This document shows, piece after piece, positions 16,865 through 25,523 of a stretch of DNA of 60,659 nucleotides. Every line of letters starts with the position of its first letter. The stretch's first letter is position 1. The stretch comes from CALAZP01 sp964410725 (GTDB lineage Bacteria > Bacteroidota > Bacteroidia > Chitinophagales > Saprospiraceae): NCBI GenBank assembly GCA_964410725.1, contig CAYPID010000010.1, positions 1 through 60,659 on the forward strand, given 5' to 3'. A program made the translations under genes and the position numbers. Under the pieces are notes generated by a model that was not told the origin of the DNA, made no database searches, and saw only the letters and a list, made by a program, of their open reading frames with translations.

Positions 16865-18052
16865 ATGCAAGTTATTAAAATTTTGCTTTTGAGTTTTTCC
16901 TTTGGGGCACTCTTTGTTCAACTGGGATTTTCTCAGGTGATTCGAGAAAATGAAAAAGGGGAAAAAATAATAGTGTACCCCGATGGCAGCTGGCAGTATT
17001 TTAATCTGCTGGCTACTGAGCAAGAATTGAGTATTGGAAAGGATCCTTATGGGATTTTCTCAGATAGTTCCCAATTGTATCCCGTATTCACCGGTCTTAT
17101 CGGACCTATGGATAACCCTATGCCCGCCACAGAACAGGATGCCCAAAAAATTGCATTCAGAAATGCCCAACTTGCCTTGGAAGCTACTAGAATTGCCAAT
17201 GAGATGGCATTGGAAGCTAAAATAAGGAGGGAAGAACTGGAAAAAGCCTATCAAAAATATACGGCTCAACCTGGGTACGACCCCTTACATGCAGCGCATT
17301 TAAAAAAGAGGTTGGAGACAGCTCAAGAGCAAGAGCGCTTGGCCTCCAAAGATGTTTTGAATGCTTATGAAACCTCCAAAAAAGCAGAGGATTTAACCAA
17401 CAAGGGAAATTTGTTGGAAGTTATGAATTTGAATGCCCCGCCCAATATCATCGAAGAGATTGACCCACAAAGAAACGAGCAGGATGAATTTTTTGAAAGG
17501 ATCAAATGGTTGGACCTAGGATATTTGCCTTATGAAGAGGTCAAAAGTAGTAAAGTGGTGTCTCCTCCGGAAAAAGCTTGCGAATTTGCTTTTGAGGATG
17601 CAGAAAGAAAAGATTTGAAGGAAACCTTATTGTTTGTCCATACAGATGAAAGATTGAGACCCTTTTTGAAAGGTAAAGACTACTTAAAATGTGAAGCTTA
17701 TCTTTCACAGGTGGATGGAGCAATGGTATTTTTAACGCTACAATTCACTTTCGCTTATCCCAATGCACGGGAAGCTTATGGTTTTATAGAAAAAGGAAGT
17801 ATACTTACCGTAGAGTTATTATCAGGAGAAAAGGCATTGCTTCGCTCACAAGTTATGGATGGCGGAAGGTATCATATCGCAAGAGAGGAATTGACCTATA
17901 ACGTCCACTACCCCATAGACCCTGCCTTAATCAGTACGCTTAAAAATTCTGAGATTGGTGCGTTCACGGTTTTTTGGAGCAGTGGATATGAGCGCTATGA
18001 AGCTTATCAAGTGGATTTTTTCAGTCATCAAATCAATTGTTTAGAAAACTAG
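16865..18052 (+). CDS. Secreted protein of unknown function with a coiled-coil segment
   Basis: A 395-residue protein if started at ATG 16865, which puts a signal peptide (MQVIKILLLSFSFGALF to GFSQ) at the N-terminus; a TTG 15 bases upstream is less likely. After the signal comes a short segment ending YPDGSWQYF, a pattern seen in several Bacteroidota exported proteins, then an alanine- and glutamate-rich helical region (about residues 90-175) likely to be a coiled coil, and a C-terminal domain of about 180 residues that I do not recognise. CAATTTTG at 16853-16860 resembles a -7 element one base off consensus. It is followed after 6 bases by miaE. Confidence 0.7.
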   Translation: MQVIKILLLSFSFGALFVQLGFSQVIRENEKGEKIIVYPDGSWQYFNLLATEQELSIGKDPYGIFSDSSQLYPVFTGLIGPMDNPMPATEQDAQKIAFRNAQLALEATRIANEMALEAKIRREELEKAYQKYTAQPGYDPLHAAHLKKRLETAQEQERLASKDVLNAYETSKKAEDLTNKGNLLEVMNLNAPPNIIEEIDPQRNEQDEFFERIKWLDLGYLPYEEVKSSKVVSPPEKACEFAFEDAERKDLKETLLFVHTDERLRPFLKGKDYLKCEAYLSQVDGAMVFLTLQFTFAYPNAREAYGFIEKGSILTVELLSGEKALLRSQVMDGGRYHIAREELTYNVHYPIDPALISTLKNSEIGAFTVFWSSGYERYEAYQVDFFSHQINCLEN

Positions 18053-18058
18053 TTTGCC

Positions 18059-18667
18059 ATGGAAACCAATCAGGATGGGGTTAAAATGTTGGGATTGAAA
18101 CTACCCACAGATCCAAGATGGGTCAATTTAGCAGAAATGGAATTAGAGGAAATTCTAACCGACCATGCCTATTGTGAACAGAAAGCAGCGACCTCTTGTA
18201 TATCTTTAATTCAACAATATCCCGAAAGAGAGGAGATGGTCAGTGAATTGGCTCCCATTGTAACTGAGGAGTGGGGTCATTTTAGAATGGTATTAAAAGA
18301 ATTATCCAGACGGGACCTCAAATTAGGAAGGCAACGTAAAGATGAGTATGTCAACAAACTTTTAGATTTTCAAAAAAAAGGAGGCAGTCGGGACGACAAA
18401 CTCTTGGAGCGACTCCTTATTTGTGCTTTAATTGAAGCTCGATCTTGCGAGCGCTTCCGATTGTTGTCTCTTTACATTAACGATGAACATTTGAAAGACT
18501 TTTACCACAAATTTATGGTTTCAGAAGCTGGCCATTATCGGTTGTTTATTGATTTAGCCAAAAAGTATTTCGGAGAAGACCGCGTCAAAAAACGCTGGCA
18601 GGAGTACTTGGACAGAGAAGCTGAAATTATGGATGAATTAGCATTAAGGGGAGACCGCATGCATTAA
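18059..18667 (+). CDS. miaE: tRNA-(ms2io6A37)-hydroxylase MiaE-like di-iron protein
   Basis: A 202-residue helical protein with the di-iron ferritin-like pattern: E40, E71-x-x-H74 in the first pair and E126, E156-x-x-H159 in the second. The opening LGLKLPTDPRWV and EWGHFRMVLKEL are typical of MiaE. In the known family it hydroxylates the isopentenyl group of modified A37 in tRNA using oxygen. MiaA and MiaB, which make the substrate, are not in the window. It shares a transcription unit with the secreted protein upstream and ends 4 bases inside the convergent gene. Confidence 0.88.
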   Translation: METNQDGVKMLGLKLPTDPRWVNLAEMELEEILTDHAYCEQKAATSCISLIQQYPEREEMVSELAPIVTEEWGHFRMVLKELSRRDLKLGRQRKDEYVNKLLDFQKKGGSRDDKLLERLLICALIEARSCERFRLLSLYINDEHLKDFYHKFMVSEAGHYRLFIDLAKKYFGEDRVKKRWQEYLDREAEIMDELALRGDRMH

Positions 18668-19566
18668 TTTTTGTTGATTTTCTTTCCAAATAAGTCAAAT
18701 TGCTCTTTTGTTGGTTGATTGTTTTCCAACCCTGGTGGTACTGTGCTCATCTGATTGAATACCTTATCGATGCGTTCCCATTTATCTTTTTGAGCTTTAA
18801 ACCCTACATAGCTGCCATCAGGTAGGTTTTTGCCATCTGCCTCAATGATGTGGTCGTGAATAACCATACCCAATTCTTGGTCATAATTTACTCTAGTTGC
18901 AGCATCTGCTGCATATTCAACAATAATTCTGGCTTTATTTAAAAAGGCAGGATCGTAGGCATCGTAGAAAACTTTTTTTCCAAAAATTGGATTTCCATTT
19001 TCGAAGTACAGGACTTCGATGATTTTTCTTCGATTGAGGTCATTATACCCATCTAAACCAAATAACAGGTAGTGGGTAGGATTAGAGGTGGGGTGAGGCA
19101 CGATATTATAGTAGAGGGCACCATACCATTTTTCCCGATTGGTGACCACCGCATCCTCTGGGGTAGAAAATTCAAACGATCGATCAATTAATGGAAATAA
19201 TTGAAGTTCTTCTGAATTCATTTGAATCGCTCCATAATGTCTGTAATTACCCACATCTACTTTCAATTGCCAACTAAAAATTCTGAACGAACTATCTGGT
19301 GGGTATTGAATAGATATGGCTGACAAGCGTTCAAATGGGTAATCAAAGGAAAAAGGTTCTTTTAGTCCGGTGACCAACTTTTTGATAAATAGGTTGCAGG
19401 ATGCGAATCTGGTATTGGGATCAATATCGTTAATAAAGGAATAAGATAAAACGTTAAGGGTGTCTTCCAAAACCAACAAGGTGCTGTCCTCAGCTTTAAC
19501 GGTTTGAGCCACTGAGGATAGGGCAATTCCAAGTCCCCAAAGCGTCATTAGAAATATTCTTATCAT
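18664..19566 (-). CDS. Secreted protein of unknown function
   Basis: A 300-residue protein with a signal peptide (MIRIFLMTLWGLGIALSSVAQ). The rest is mixed alpha/beta without any motif I recognise; segments such as WYGALYYNIVP and HYLLFGLDGYNDLNRRKIIEVLYFENG suggest a family conserved in Saprospiria-like bacteria. It is last in a minus-strand run with the VWA protein (39 bases upstream), a redox protein and malate dehydrogenase. Its end overlaps miaE by 4 bases on the other strand. Confidence 0.7.
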   Translation of the reverse strand: MIRIFLMTLWGLGIALSSVAQTVKAEDSTLLVLEDTLNVLSYSFINDIDPNTRFASCNLFIKKLVTGLKEPFSFDYPFERLSAISIQYPPDSSFRIFSWQLKVDVGNYRHYGAIQMNSEELQLFPLIDRSFEFSTPEDAVVTNREKWYGALYYNIVPHPTSNPTHYLLFGLDGYNDLNRRKIIEVLYFENGNPIFGKKVFYDAYDPAFLNKARIIVEYAADAATRVNYDQELGMVIHDHIIEADGKNLPDGSYVGFKAQKDKWERIDKVFNQMSTVPPGLENNQPTKEQFDLFGKKINKN

Positions 19567-19605
19567 GTCATTAGGAACGACGAAATCTGATGAAAAAGTA
19601 TGATT

Positions 19606-20691
19606 TTATTTCCTGTTGTTTTTAAAATCTCTAAAAATGAATTCTCCTAGGCCCTTAAGGTTGCTGTAAAAAGCTTTCCCATTATTAGCTTGGGTAAATT
19701 GGTTGACGAATTGGACCAGATAAGGGTCATTAGCAATCATAAAGGTGGTGATTGGAATGTTAAGTTTGCGGCACTGCCGAGAAAGATTGAGCGTCCTGTT
19801 GACAATCATCCGATCTAATCCAAAACTATTTTTTATGTATTTCTTTCCCCTTTTGATACACGTTGGTTTGCCATCAGTTATCATAAAAATCTGTTTATTA
19901 GGATTTTTATGCCTGCGCAGAATATCCATGGCCAATTCCAGGCCTGCAACAGTATTGGTATGATAGGGTCCAACTTGCAGATAAGGTAGATCTTTGATTT
20001 CTACACGCCAGGCATCGTTGCCAAAGACGATGATGTCTAATGTATCTTTTGGGAATCTGGTGGTGACATATTCCGCCAGCGCCATAGCTACTTTTTTGGC
20101 TGGGGTAATTCGGTCCTCTCCATAGAGGATCATAGAATGAGAGATATCAATCATCAACACCGTACTCATTTGGCTTTGGTAGCGGGTTTCCCTCACTTCT
20201 AAGTCGTCATGGGTTAGGGTGAAATCCTGTATCCCATGATTAATTTGAGCATTTCGTAAAGATTCACTTACTGCTATTTGATCTAGGGGGTCGCCAAATT
20301 CAAATGGTTTTAATTCAGAAGTGTGTTCATCTCCTCTTCCAAAAGCATTGGTACTGTGATTGCCCCTTTTACTCTTTTTTATCTGGCCAAAAATATCTCC
20401 CAATGCCTTTTGGCGAAGACCAATTTCCATTTTTGCCGAAGGCGCAAATCCTCCAGCCGCATTTTGCTCTTGTTGGAGAAATCCCTTGTCGATAAGGTCT
20501 TGGATGAAATCGCCAATACTGTAATCCTTGGTGGTGAGCTGGTATTCTTTATCTAGTTGAGTCAACCAAGAGAGGGCCTCCTGTACGTCACCTGAGGTAT
20601 AGACAATTAATTCTTGGAATATTTTGAGCAACCGGTTAAAAGGGCTTTCGCCATCTTCTGGTAATGCAGCTCCATAGACCCATCCAATCAT
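19606..20691 (-). CDS. VWA domain protein (CoxE/BchD-like)
   Basis: A 361-residue protein without signal peptide. Residues 1-150 are helical; about 176-355 form a von Willebrand A domain with an intact MIDAS: D182-x-S184-x-S186, a later threonine in HTNTVAG and aspartate in MITDGKP. Such proteins usually work with a MoxR/BchI-type AAA ATPase in metal insertion or complex assembly. No such ATPase lies next to it here. It is 13 bases downstream of the SelL-like gene. Confidence 0.85.
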   Translation of the reverse strand: MIGWVYGAALPEDGESPFNRLLKIFQELIVYTSGDVQEALSWLTQLDKEYQLTTKDYSIGDFIQDLIDKGFLQQEQNAAGGFAPSAKMEIGLRQKALGDIFGQIKKSKRGNHSTNAFGRGDEHTSELKPFEFGDPLDQIAVSESLRNAQINHGIQDFTLTHDDLEVRETRYQSQMSTVLMIDISHSMILYGEDRITPAKKVAMALAEYVTTRFPKDTLDIIVFGNDAWRVEIKDLPYLQVGPYHTNTVAGLELAMDILRRHKNPNKQIFMITDGKPTCIKRGKKYIKNSFGLDRMIVNRTLNLSRQCRKLNIPITTFMIANDPYLVQFVNQFTQANNGKAFYSNLKGLGEFIFRDFKNNRK

Positions 20692-20704
20692 GGTTTGATT
20701 TTAT

Positions 20705-21241
20705 TTAGTTATCCACACAACACTGGAGTAAATCTTCGTAATCTGGTCGGTCAGAAACAATTTTGTGGATAAAGCTTTCACGAATTGTTCCATCTGTGAT
20801 AACAAATACCCCAGGCATTTGAAATCCATCACCCATTATAGGGCCAATTCCGTTACCTTTTAAAACCGAAGATTCGAAACCCCGTATCCATGCTGATAAA
20901 CCAAATAATTGGGTAAAAGTTCCTTTCGCTAGTCCAAAAGATTGATAAAATCTACATTCTGGATCACTTACATGAACGGCACCTGGAATGTGGTATTTTT
21001 TGAAGTACAACTCAGCGGTTGCCTGGTCTGACATGTGAACGAATACTAGGGCAAAACCCGATTCTTCAATGGATTTTTTCTTTTTAGAAATATCCGCTAA
21101 TGCTTCTCTGCAAAAAGTGCAACCAAAGTGTCTGAGAAAAATCAACATGACCGGTTGTCGAGCAGAAATCTCCAGAACACTTTTACCGATATTGGTGGTC
21201 ATGTTCTGGAGGGTTTCCCTAGGTGTACCAGCTGAGTTCAT
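20705..21241 (-). CDS. Peroxiredoxin-like / SelL-related thioredoxin-fold protein
   Basis: A 178-residue protein of the AhpC/TSA-2 (SelL-related) type with a redox motif C41-T-F-C44 after the first strand (FLRHFGCTFC), and a conserved VHVSDPECRFYQSFGL segment. The fold predicts thiol-disulfide or peroxide reduction in the cytoplasm; the physiological substrate is unknown. It lies between malate dehydrogenase (15 bases) and the VWA protein (13 bases). Confidence 0.82.
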   Translation of the reverse strand: MNSAGTPRETLQNMTTNIGKSVLEISARQPVMLIFLRHFGCTFCREALADISKKKKSIEESGFALVFVHMSDQATAELYFKKYHIPGAVHVSDPECRFYQSFGLAKGTFTQLFGLSAWIRGFESSVLKGNGIGPIMGDGFQMPGVFVITDGTIRESFIHKIVSDRPDYEDLLQCCVDN

Positions 21242-21256
21242 AAAAAAAATACAATA

Positions 21257-22189
21257 TTAAACGTCCATTTTGTCGTAAACATCCATAACGGATTTTAGGT
21301 GTTCAGCAGATTCCTGAAGCAATTTCATTTCCGCTTCATTCAAGTTGAGTTCTATTTTCTGTTCGATCCCGTTTCTTCCTAATTTGACCGGAATTCCTAA
21401 GAAAATATTATCCATTCCATACTCTCCTTCCAATCTTACGCAGCAGGGGAAAATCCTTTGTTCATCTTTTATAATCGCTTCCACCATTTGAGCAGCAGCG
21501 GCTCCAGGCGCGTACCAAGCAGAAGTTCCCATCAATTGAACCAATTCTCCCCCACCCTTTTTAGTTCGTTCTATGATGGCGTTCAACGTATCCTCGGCCA
21601 CCATATCTGTTACTGGAATCCCAGCTACTGTTGTATATCTTGGTAATGGAACCATGGTATCTCCGTGGCCTCCTAAAAGCAATGCTTGAATATCTTTGGG
21701 GGAAACGTTCAGTTCAGTCGCCAAAAAAGCTCTATAACGCGCTGTATCGAGAATTCCTGCCATTCCAAAAACCTTCGTCGAATCTTTGCCACTAGCCTCA
21801 TAAGCCGCATAAGTCATGACGTCCAAAGGATTAGAAACGATGATAATGATGGCATCTGGAGAATGTTTAATTACCGTTTCCGTTACCGTTTTAACAATTT
21901 TGGCATTGGTCGCAATCAAATCATCTCTACTCATTCCTGGCTTCCTGGGTACACCTGCCGTAATTACCACTATATCAGAACCTGCGGTATCCGCGTAGTT
22001 ATCTGTTCCGGTTAATTGGGTGCTGTAGTTGTCAATAGGTGCTTGTTGCCAAGTATCCAAAGCTTTACCTTTGGCAAAATCCCCTTGGATGTCCACTAAA
22101 ACCACTTCTTTTAAGAAATCTTTGTGTGCCAGTACATTGGCGCAGGTAGCACCTACATTGCCGGCACCCACGATGGTTACTTTATTCAT
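21257..22189 (-). CDS. mdh: Malate dehydrogenase
   Basis: A 310-residue NAD-dependent dehydrogenase of the LDH-like malate dehydrogenase group. G8-x-G10-x-x-G13 starts the NAD fold; GVPRKPGMSRDDL carries the arginine that selects malate/oxaloacetate over lactate; GGHGDTMVPL carries the catalytic histidine. It oxidises malate in the TCA cycle. It is the first gene of a minus-strand run of four. The TCA gene sucC lies 2 kb away on the other strand. Confidence 0.95.
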   Translation of the reverse strand: MNKVTIVGAGNVGATCANVLAHKDFLKEVVLVDIQGDFAKGKALDTWQQAPIDNYSTQLTGTDNYADTAGSDIVVITAGVPRKPGMSRDDLIATNAKIVKTVTETVIKHSPDAIIIIVSNPLDVMTYAAYEASGKDSTKVFGMAGILDTARYRAFLATELNVSPKDIQALLLGGHGDTMVPLPRYTTVAGIPVTDMVAEDTLNAIIERTKKGGGELVQLMGTSAWYAPGAAAAQMVEAIIKDEQRIFPCCVRLEGEYGMDNIFLGIPVKLGRNGIEQKIELNLNEAEMKLLQESAEHLKSVMDVYDKMDV

Positions 22190-22292
22190 TTTTGTTTAGG
22201 TTATTTAATTAGCCTATAAAAGTAAACAACAAAAAGTATCTAAAAAACAAAAAAGATTGTAAAATTGTTAGCGGAATAATTGAACCAATAGT

Positions 22293-23813
22293 ATGAAATT
22301 GACCTACTCCCTTTTTTTTGCGCTTTTTATTCACTCTTTGGGTACGGCTCAAGTCCCTGTTTACACCTGTGGTAACAGCGATTTGGTGGAACCTTTGACC
22401 ACTAAGCGATTGGAGGCTAACCAAGCTGCTGCAGTTTTGCCTAGAAATAATGTGGTATATGTGCCCCTTAAACTCCACCTGGTGGCGAAAACTGATGGGA
22501 CAGGGCGATTGTCAGATAAGGAGGCCTTTCGTTCTCTATGTTTACTGAATAATGACTTCATTGGAGCCAATATTCAGTTTTACCTAAAAGATGGGACTTT
22601 CAACTACGTCAATAACACTACGATATACAACAATCCCACTTTACCGGCTTCGATTTTTTTACTGCAAAATGAAAGGGACGCCCGGGCGATCAATGTAATT
22701 GTAAGCGAAGTTGCGCGCCCAGCTGATGATGGGGACAACAGTATTATTGCTGGATTTTATTCTCCGGGCAACGATTGGGTGGTCATGCGAAAAGATGCGA
22801 TGAATAAGTGGGCTTTCCCCCACGAATTAGGCCATTATTTTAGTTTGATGCACACTCATTTAGGATGGGATTCAGAACCCTATAATCCAGCAATTCACGG
22901 GATTCCAGCTCCCGCTGTTTCTCCTGACGGTTTGCCTACTGAAAAAGTCGATCGAAGTAATTGTGAAACCGCTGGAGATCGAATTTGCGATACCCCTGCA
23001 GATTACAATGGGATTACTACTTTTTCTTGTACCTACGAGGGAGGTGCCTTAGATCCTGATAGTGTACTTATCGATCCTGATGAACATAATTACATGAGCT
23101 ACTTTAGCTTCTGTGATCGCGGAGAATATAGTTTTTCGGGAGAACAAATCAGCATCATCCAAAAAGATTTAGCCAGCGCGTCCAGGACCAAATTATCCCC
23201 TGGAAGTACTCCTGCTTTTGCAGAATTATCAACAGAAGGGGGCTCCTTGATTCAACCCATTAACAACAGTTCAGTTCCCCTATCGGAGCCTGTTAGATTA
23301 GAATGGGAGGCAGTAGAAGGAGCAGAATATTATACAGTAGAGGTGGATAGGATTCCCACCTATGTATTGAACCCAATTACGGTGACCGTCTCAGAACCAT
23401 TTGTTGAAATTGACCCCGATTTACTTCGAACCAATACCAATTATTATTGGCGAATAACTCCATATAATAGGTATTTCTTTTGCGAGAGTGCTAGTCCTTC
23501 TGGGTCGTTCAAAACGTTAAATTCAACCAGTTCTAGAACACTGGAAATGCTAACTGATTTCCGTGTTTTTCCAGCCCCAATCACCGCTCAACAACCAATC
23601 ACAGTGCAGATTCAATCTATTGAGCGTTTTAAAGGCGTTTTGTATTTAACTGATTTACAAGGTCGTAAAATTGGGGAAACTAAAGTTCGAGAGTTCTATC
23701 CCGGTGATAATGAAGAGACTTTTTCCCTCAACAACCTAGTTTCTGGACTGTACCTGATGGTCTTAGAAACTCCTCAAGGGAGAACTTTTGCCAAAGTACC
23801 GGTGGTCGATTAA
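22293..23813 (+). CDS. Secreted M43-type zinc metalloprotease with T9SS sorting domain
   Basis: A 506-residue exported protein: signal peptide (to about GTAQ), a pappalysin-like M43 catalytic domain with H177-E178-x-x-H181-x5-H187 and a Met-turn NYMSY, a fibronectin type III-like domain (about 325-410, WEAVEGAEYYTVEVDR) and a C-terminal type A sorting domain (from about 420, ending with YLMVLETPQGRTFAKVPVVD). The last domain sends it through the type IX secretion system to the surface or medium. It is a single gene, divergent from mdh and convergent with the DUF4442 gene one base away. Confidence 0.92.
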   Translation: MKLTYSLFFALFIHSLGTAQVPVYTCGNSDLVEPLTTKRLEANQAAAVLPRNNVVYVPLKLHLVAKTDGTGRLSDKEAFRSLCLLNNDFIGANIQFYLKDGTFNYVNNTTIYNNPTLPASIFLLQNERDARAINVIVSEVARPADDGDNSIIAGFYSPGNDWVVMRKDAMNKWAFPHELGHYFSLMHTHLGWDSEPYNPAIHGIPAPAVSPDGLPTEKVDRSNCETAGDRICDTPADYNGITTFSCTYEGGALDPDSVLIDPDEHNYMSYFSFCDRGEYSFSGEQISIIQKDLASASRTKLSPGSTPAFAELSTEGGSLIQPINNSSVPLSEPVRLEWEAVEGAEYYTVEVDRIPTYVLNPITVTVSEPFVEIDPDLLRTNTNYYWRITPYNRYFFCESASPSGSFKTLNSTSSRTLEMLTDFRVFPAPITAQQPITVQIQSIERFKGVLYLTDLQGRKIGETKVREFYPGDNEETFSLNNLVSGLYLMVLETPQGRTFAKVPVVD

Positions 23814-23814
23814 A

Positions 23815-24288
23815 CTATTTTCTTTTTACCGTCCATTGAAAAACCATTTCGGCAACCACCATCCCCTCTTCATTTTGGCCGACAGCAGTCATATCGAGCT
23901 CAACAATATCTCCGGGTTGATTCAATTGTTGTATAGCTTTTTGAACTTCTGGACCATCCGTACAAGTGAAAGTTATCGCAGTAGTAGATTTTTTAATAAA
24001 AGACAATTGGCAACCTTTTACCAAAATGGAAAAAGGTGCTTTGAAACCCAATAGATTCACCCAGATTAACCCGGTAGAAAGTTCAGCTGCTCCTGCGAGG
24101 GCAGCAAAGTAGACCGACTTAAAGGGATTCTTAGTCCGCCTTGTAAAAGGGATAAGAACGCTGCAGGATTCATCATTTAAATCCTTTAACTTTACTCCCC
24201 AGAAAAAGCAAGTAGGTAATTTTAACCATAAAAAAAGGGTAAAATAAAAGGGCTTTTTTAGTTTTGCAGCTGCGTTATTGTTTTTCAT
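23815..24288 (-). CDS. DUF4442 hotdog-fold protein (thioesterase-like)
   Basis: A 157-residue protein. The segment FKSVYFAALAGAAELSTG matches the central helix of hotdog thioesterases of the DUF4442/YiiD-C group, followed by beta strands. It may hydrolyse an acyl-CoA or act as a structural homologue; the substrate is unknown. It diverges from sucC across 35 bases. Confidence 0.78.
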   Translation of the reverse strand: MKNNNAAAKLKKPFYFTLFLWLKLPTCFFWGVKLKDLNDESCSVLIPFTRRTKNPFKSVYFAALAGAAELSTGLIWVNLLGFKAPFSILVKGCQLSFIKKSTTAITFTCTDGPEVQKAIQQLNQPGDIVELDMTAVGQNEEGMVVAEMVFQWTVKRK

Positions 24289-24323
24289 TTTATAAATTTA
24301 ACACCAGAATTTAATCTAAACCA

Positions 24324-25523
24324 ATGAATTTACACGAATATCAGGGAAAAGCATTGCTCAAAAGTTATGGAGTGGCAATTCAGGAAGGTATTGTTGCTGC
24401 GACTCCCGAAGAAGCACTTTCCGCTTATAAGGAATTAAAAAAACAAACCGGATCGGACTTTGCAGTGGTAAAGGCTCAAATTCACGCTGGTGGTAGAGGA
24501 AAAGGAGGGGGCGTTAAACTGGCAAAAAATGAAACGGATCTAAAAGAATACTCCAATTCCATTCTCGGAATGATGCTCAAAACGCCACAGACGCCTGGTG
24601 GTATGGAGGGACCTGGGAAATTGGTTCGAAAAATACTTATTGCAGAGGATGCTTATGCCCCTGATTTCGATGCCTGTAAGGAATATTACGTATCTATTCT
24701 AATGGATCGAGAGCGCAAGTGTAATGTAATCATCTACTCTACCGAAGGAGGAATGGATATTGAAGCAGTAGCTGAAAAAACACCCCATTTGGTACACAAA
24801 GAATACATTGATCCCACACTTGGCCTATTGGGGTTCCAAACGAGGAAAATAGCCTTTAATTTGGGATTAAGCGGACAGGCTTTTAAGGAGATGACCAAAT
24901 TTATCGCCAACTTGTATAAAGCCTTTTTGGGCGCTGACGCCAGTCTATTTGAAATTAACCCCTGTTTGAAAACTGCTGATGATAGAATTGTAGCCGTAGA
25001 TTGTAAGGTAACCTTAGATGACAATGCACTTTATAGACATCCAGATTTAGAAGCGCAAAGAGACATAGAGGAGGAAGATCCCACCGAAGTAGAGGCCAAA
25101 AGCTATGGGTTGAATTATGTTAACTTAGATGGAAATGTAGGCTGTATGGTGAACGGTGCAGGTTTGGCTATGGCTACTATGGACATCATCAAATTATCCG
25201 GAGGGGAACCCGCCAATTTCTTGGATGTAGGAGGAACGGCTGATGCGGCAAGGGTAGAACAAGCTTTCAGAATCATATTAAGAGACCCTGCAGTAAAAGC
25301 CATCTTGATCAATATATTTGGAGGAATTGTAAGATGCGATCGAGTGGCACAAGGGGTAATCGACGCCTACAAAAACATGGGCAATATAGAAGTGCCTATC
25401 ATCGTCAGGCTACAGGGAACCAACGCTGACGTAGCCAAAAAAATGATAGACGAATCCGGCTTAGCCGTTCATTCTGCCATTGCTTTGCAAGAGGCGGCTG
25501 ATTTGGTTAAGAAAGCGGTATAG
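24324..25523 (+). CDS. sucC: Succinyl-CoA synthetase (ADP-forming) beta subunit
   Basis: A 399-residue protein starting MNLHEYQGKALLKSYGV, the standard SucC opening. The ATP-grasp domain spans about 1-240 (HAGGRGKGGGVK binds nucleotide; FEINPC metal site) and the CoA-ligase-like domain the rest (GLAMATMDIIK, FLDVGGTA, NIFGGIVRCD, RLQGTN). It makes succinate with ATP formation in the TCA cycle, as a complex with SucD. sucD is not adjacent. The last 17 bases overlap the convergent decarboxylase gene. Confidence 0.96.
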   Translation: MNLHEYQGKALLKSYGVAIQEGIVAATPEEALSAYKELKKQTGSDFAVVKAQIHAGGRGKGGGVKLAKNETDLKEYSNSILGMMLKTPQTPGGMEGPGKLVRKILIAEDAYAPDFDACKEYYVSILMDRERKCNVIIYSTEGGMDIEAVAEKTPHLVHKEYIDPTLGLLGFQTRKIAFNLGLSGQAFKEMTKFIANLYKAFLGADASLFEINPCLKTADDRIVAVDCKVTLDDNALYRHPDLEAQRDIEEEDPTEVEAKSYGLNYVNLDGNVGCMVNGAGLAMATMDIIKLSGGEPANFLDVGGTADAARVEQAFRIILRDPAVKAILINIFGGIVRCDRVAQGVIDAYKNMGNIEVPIIVRLQGTNADVAKKMIDESGLAVHSAIALQEAADLVKKAV

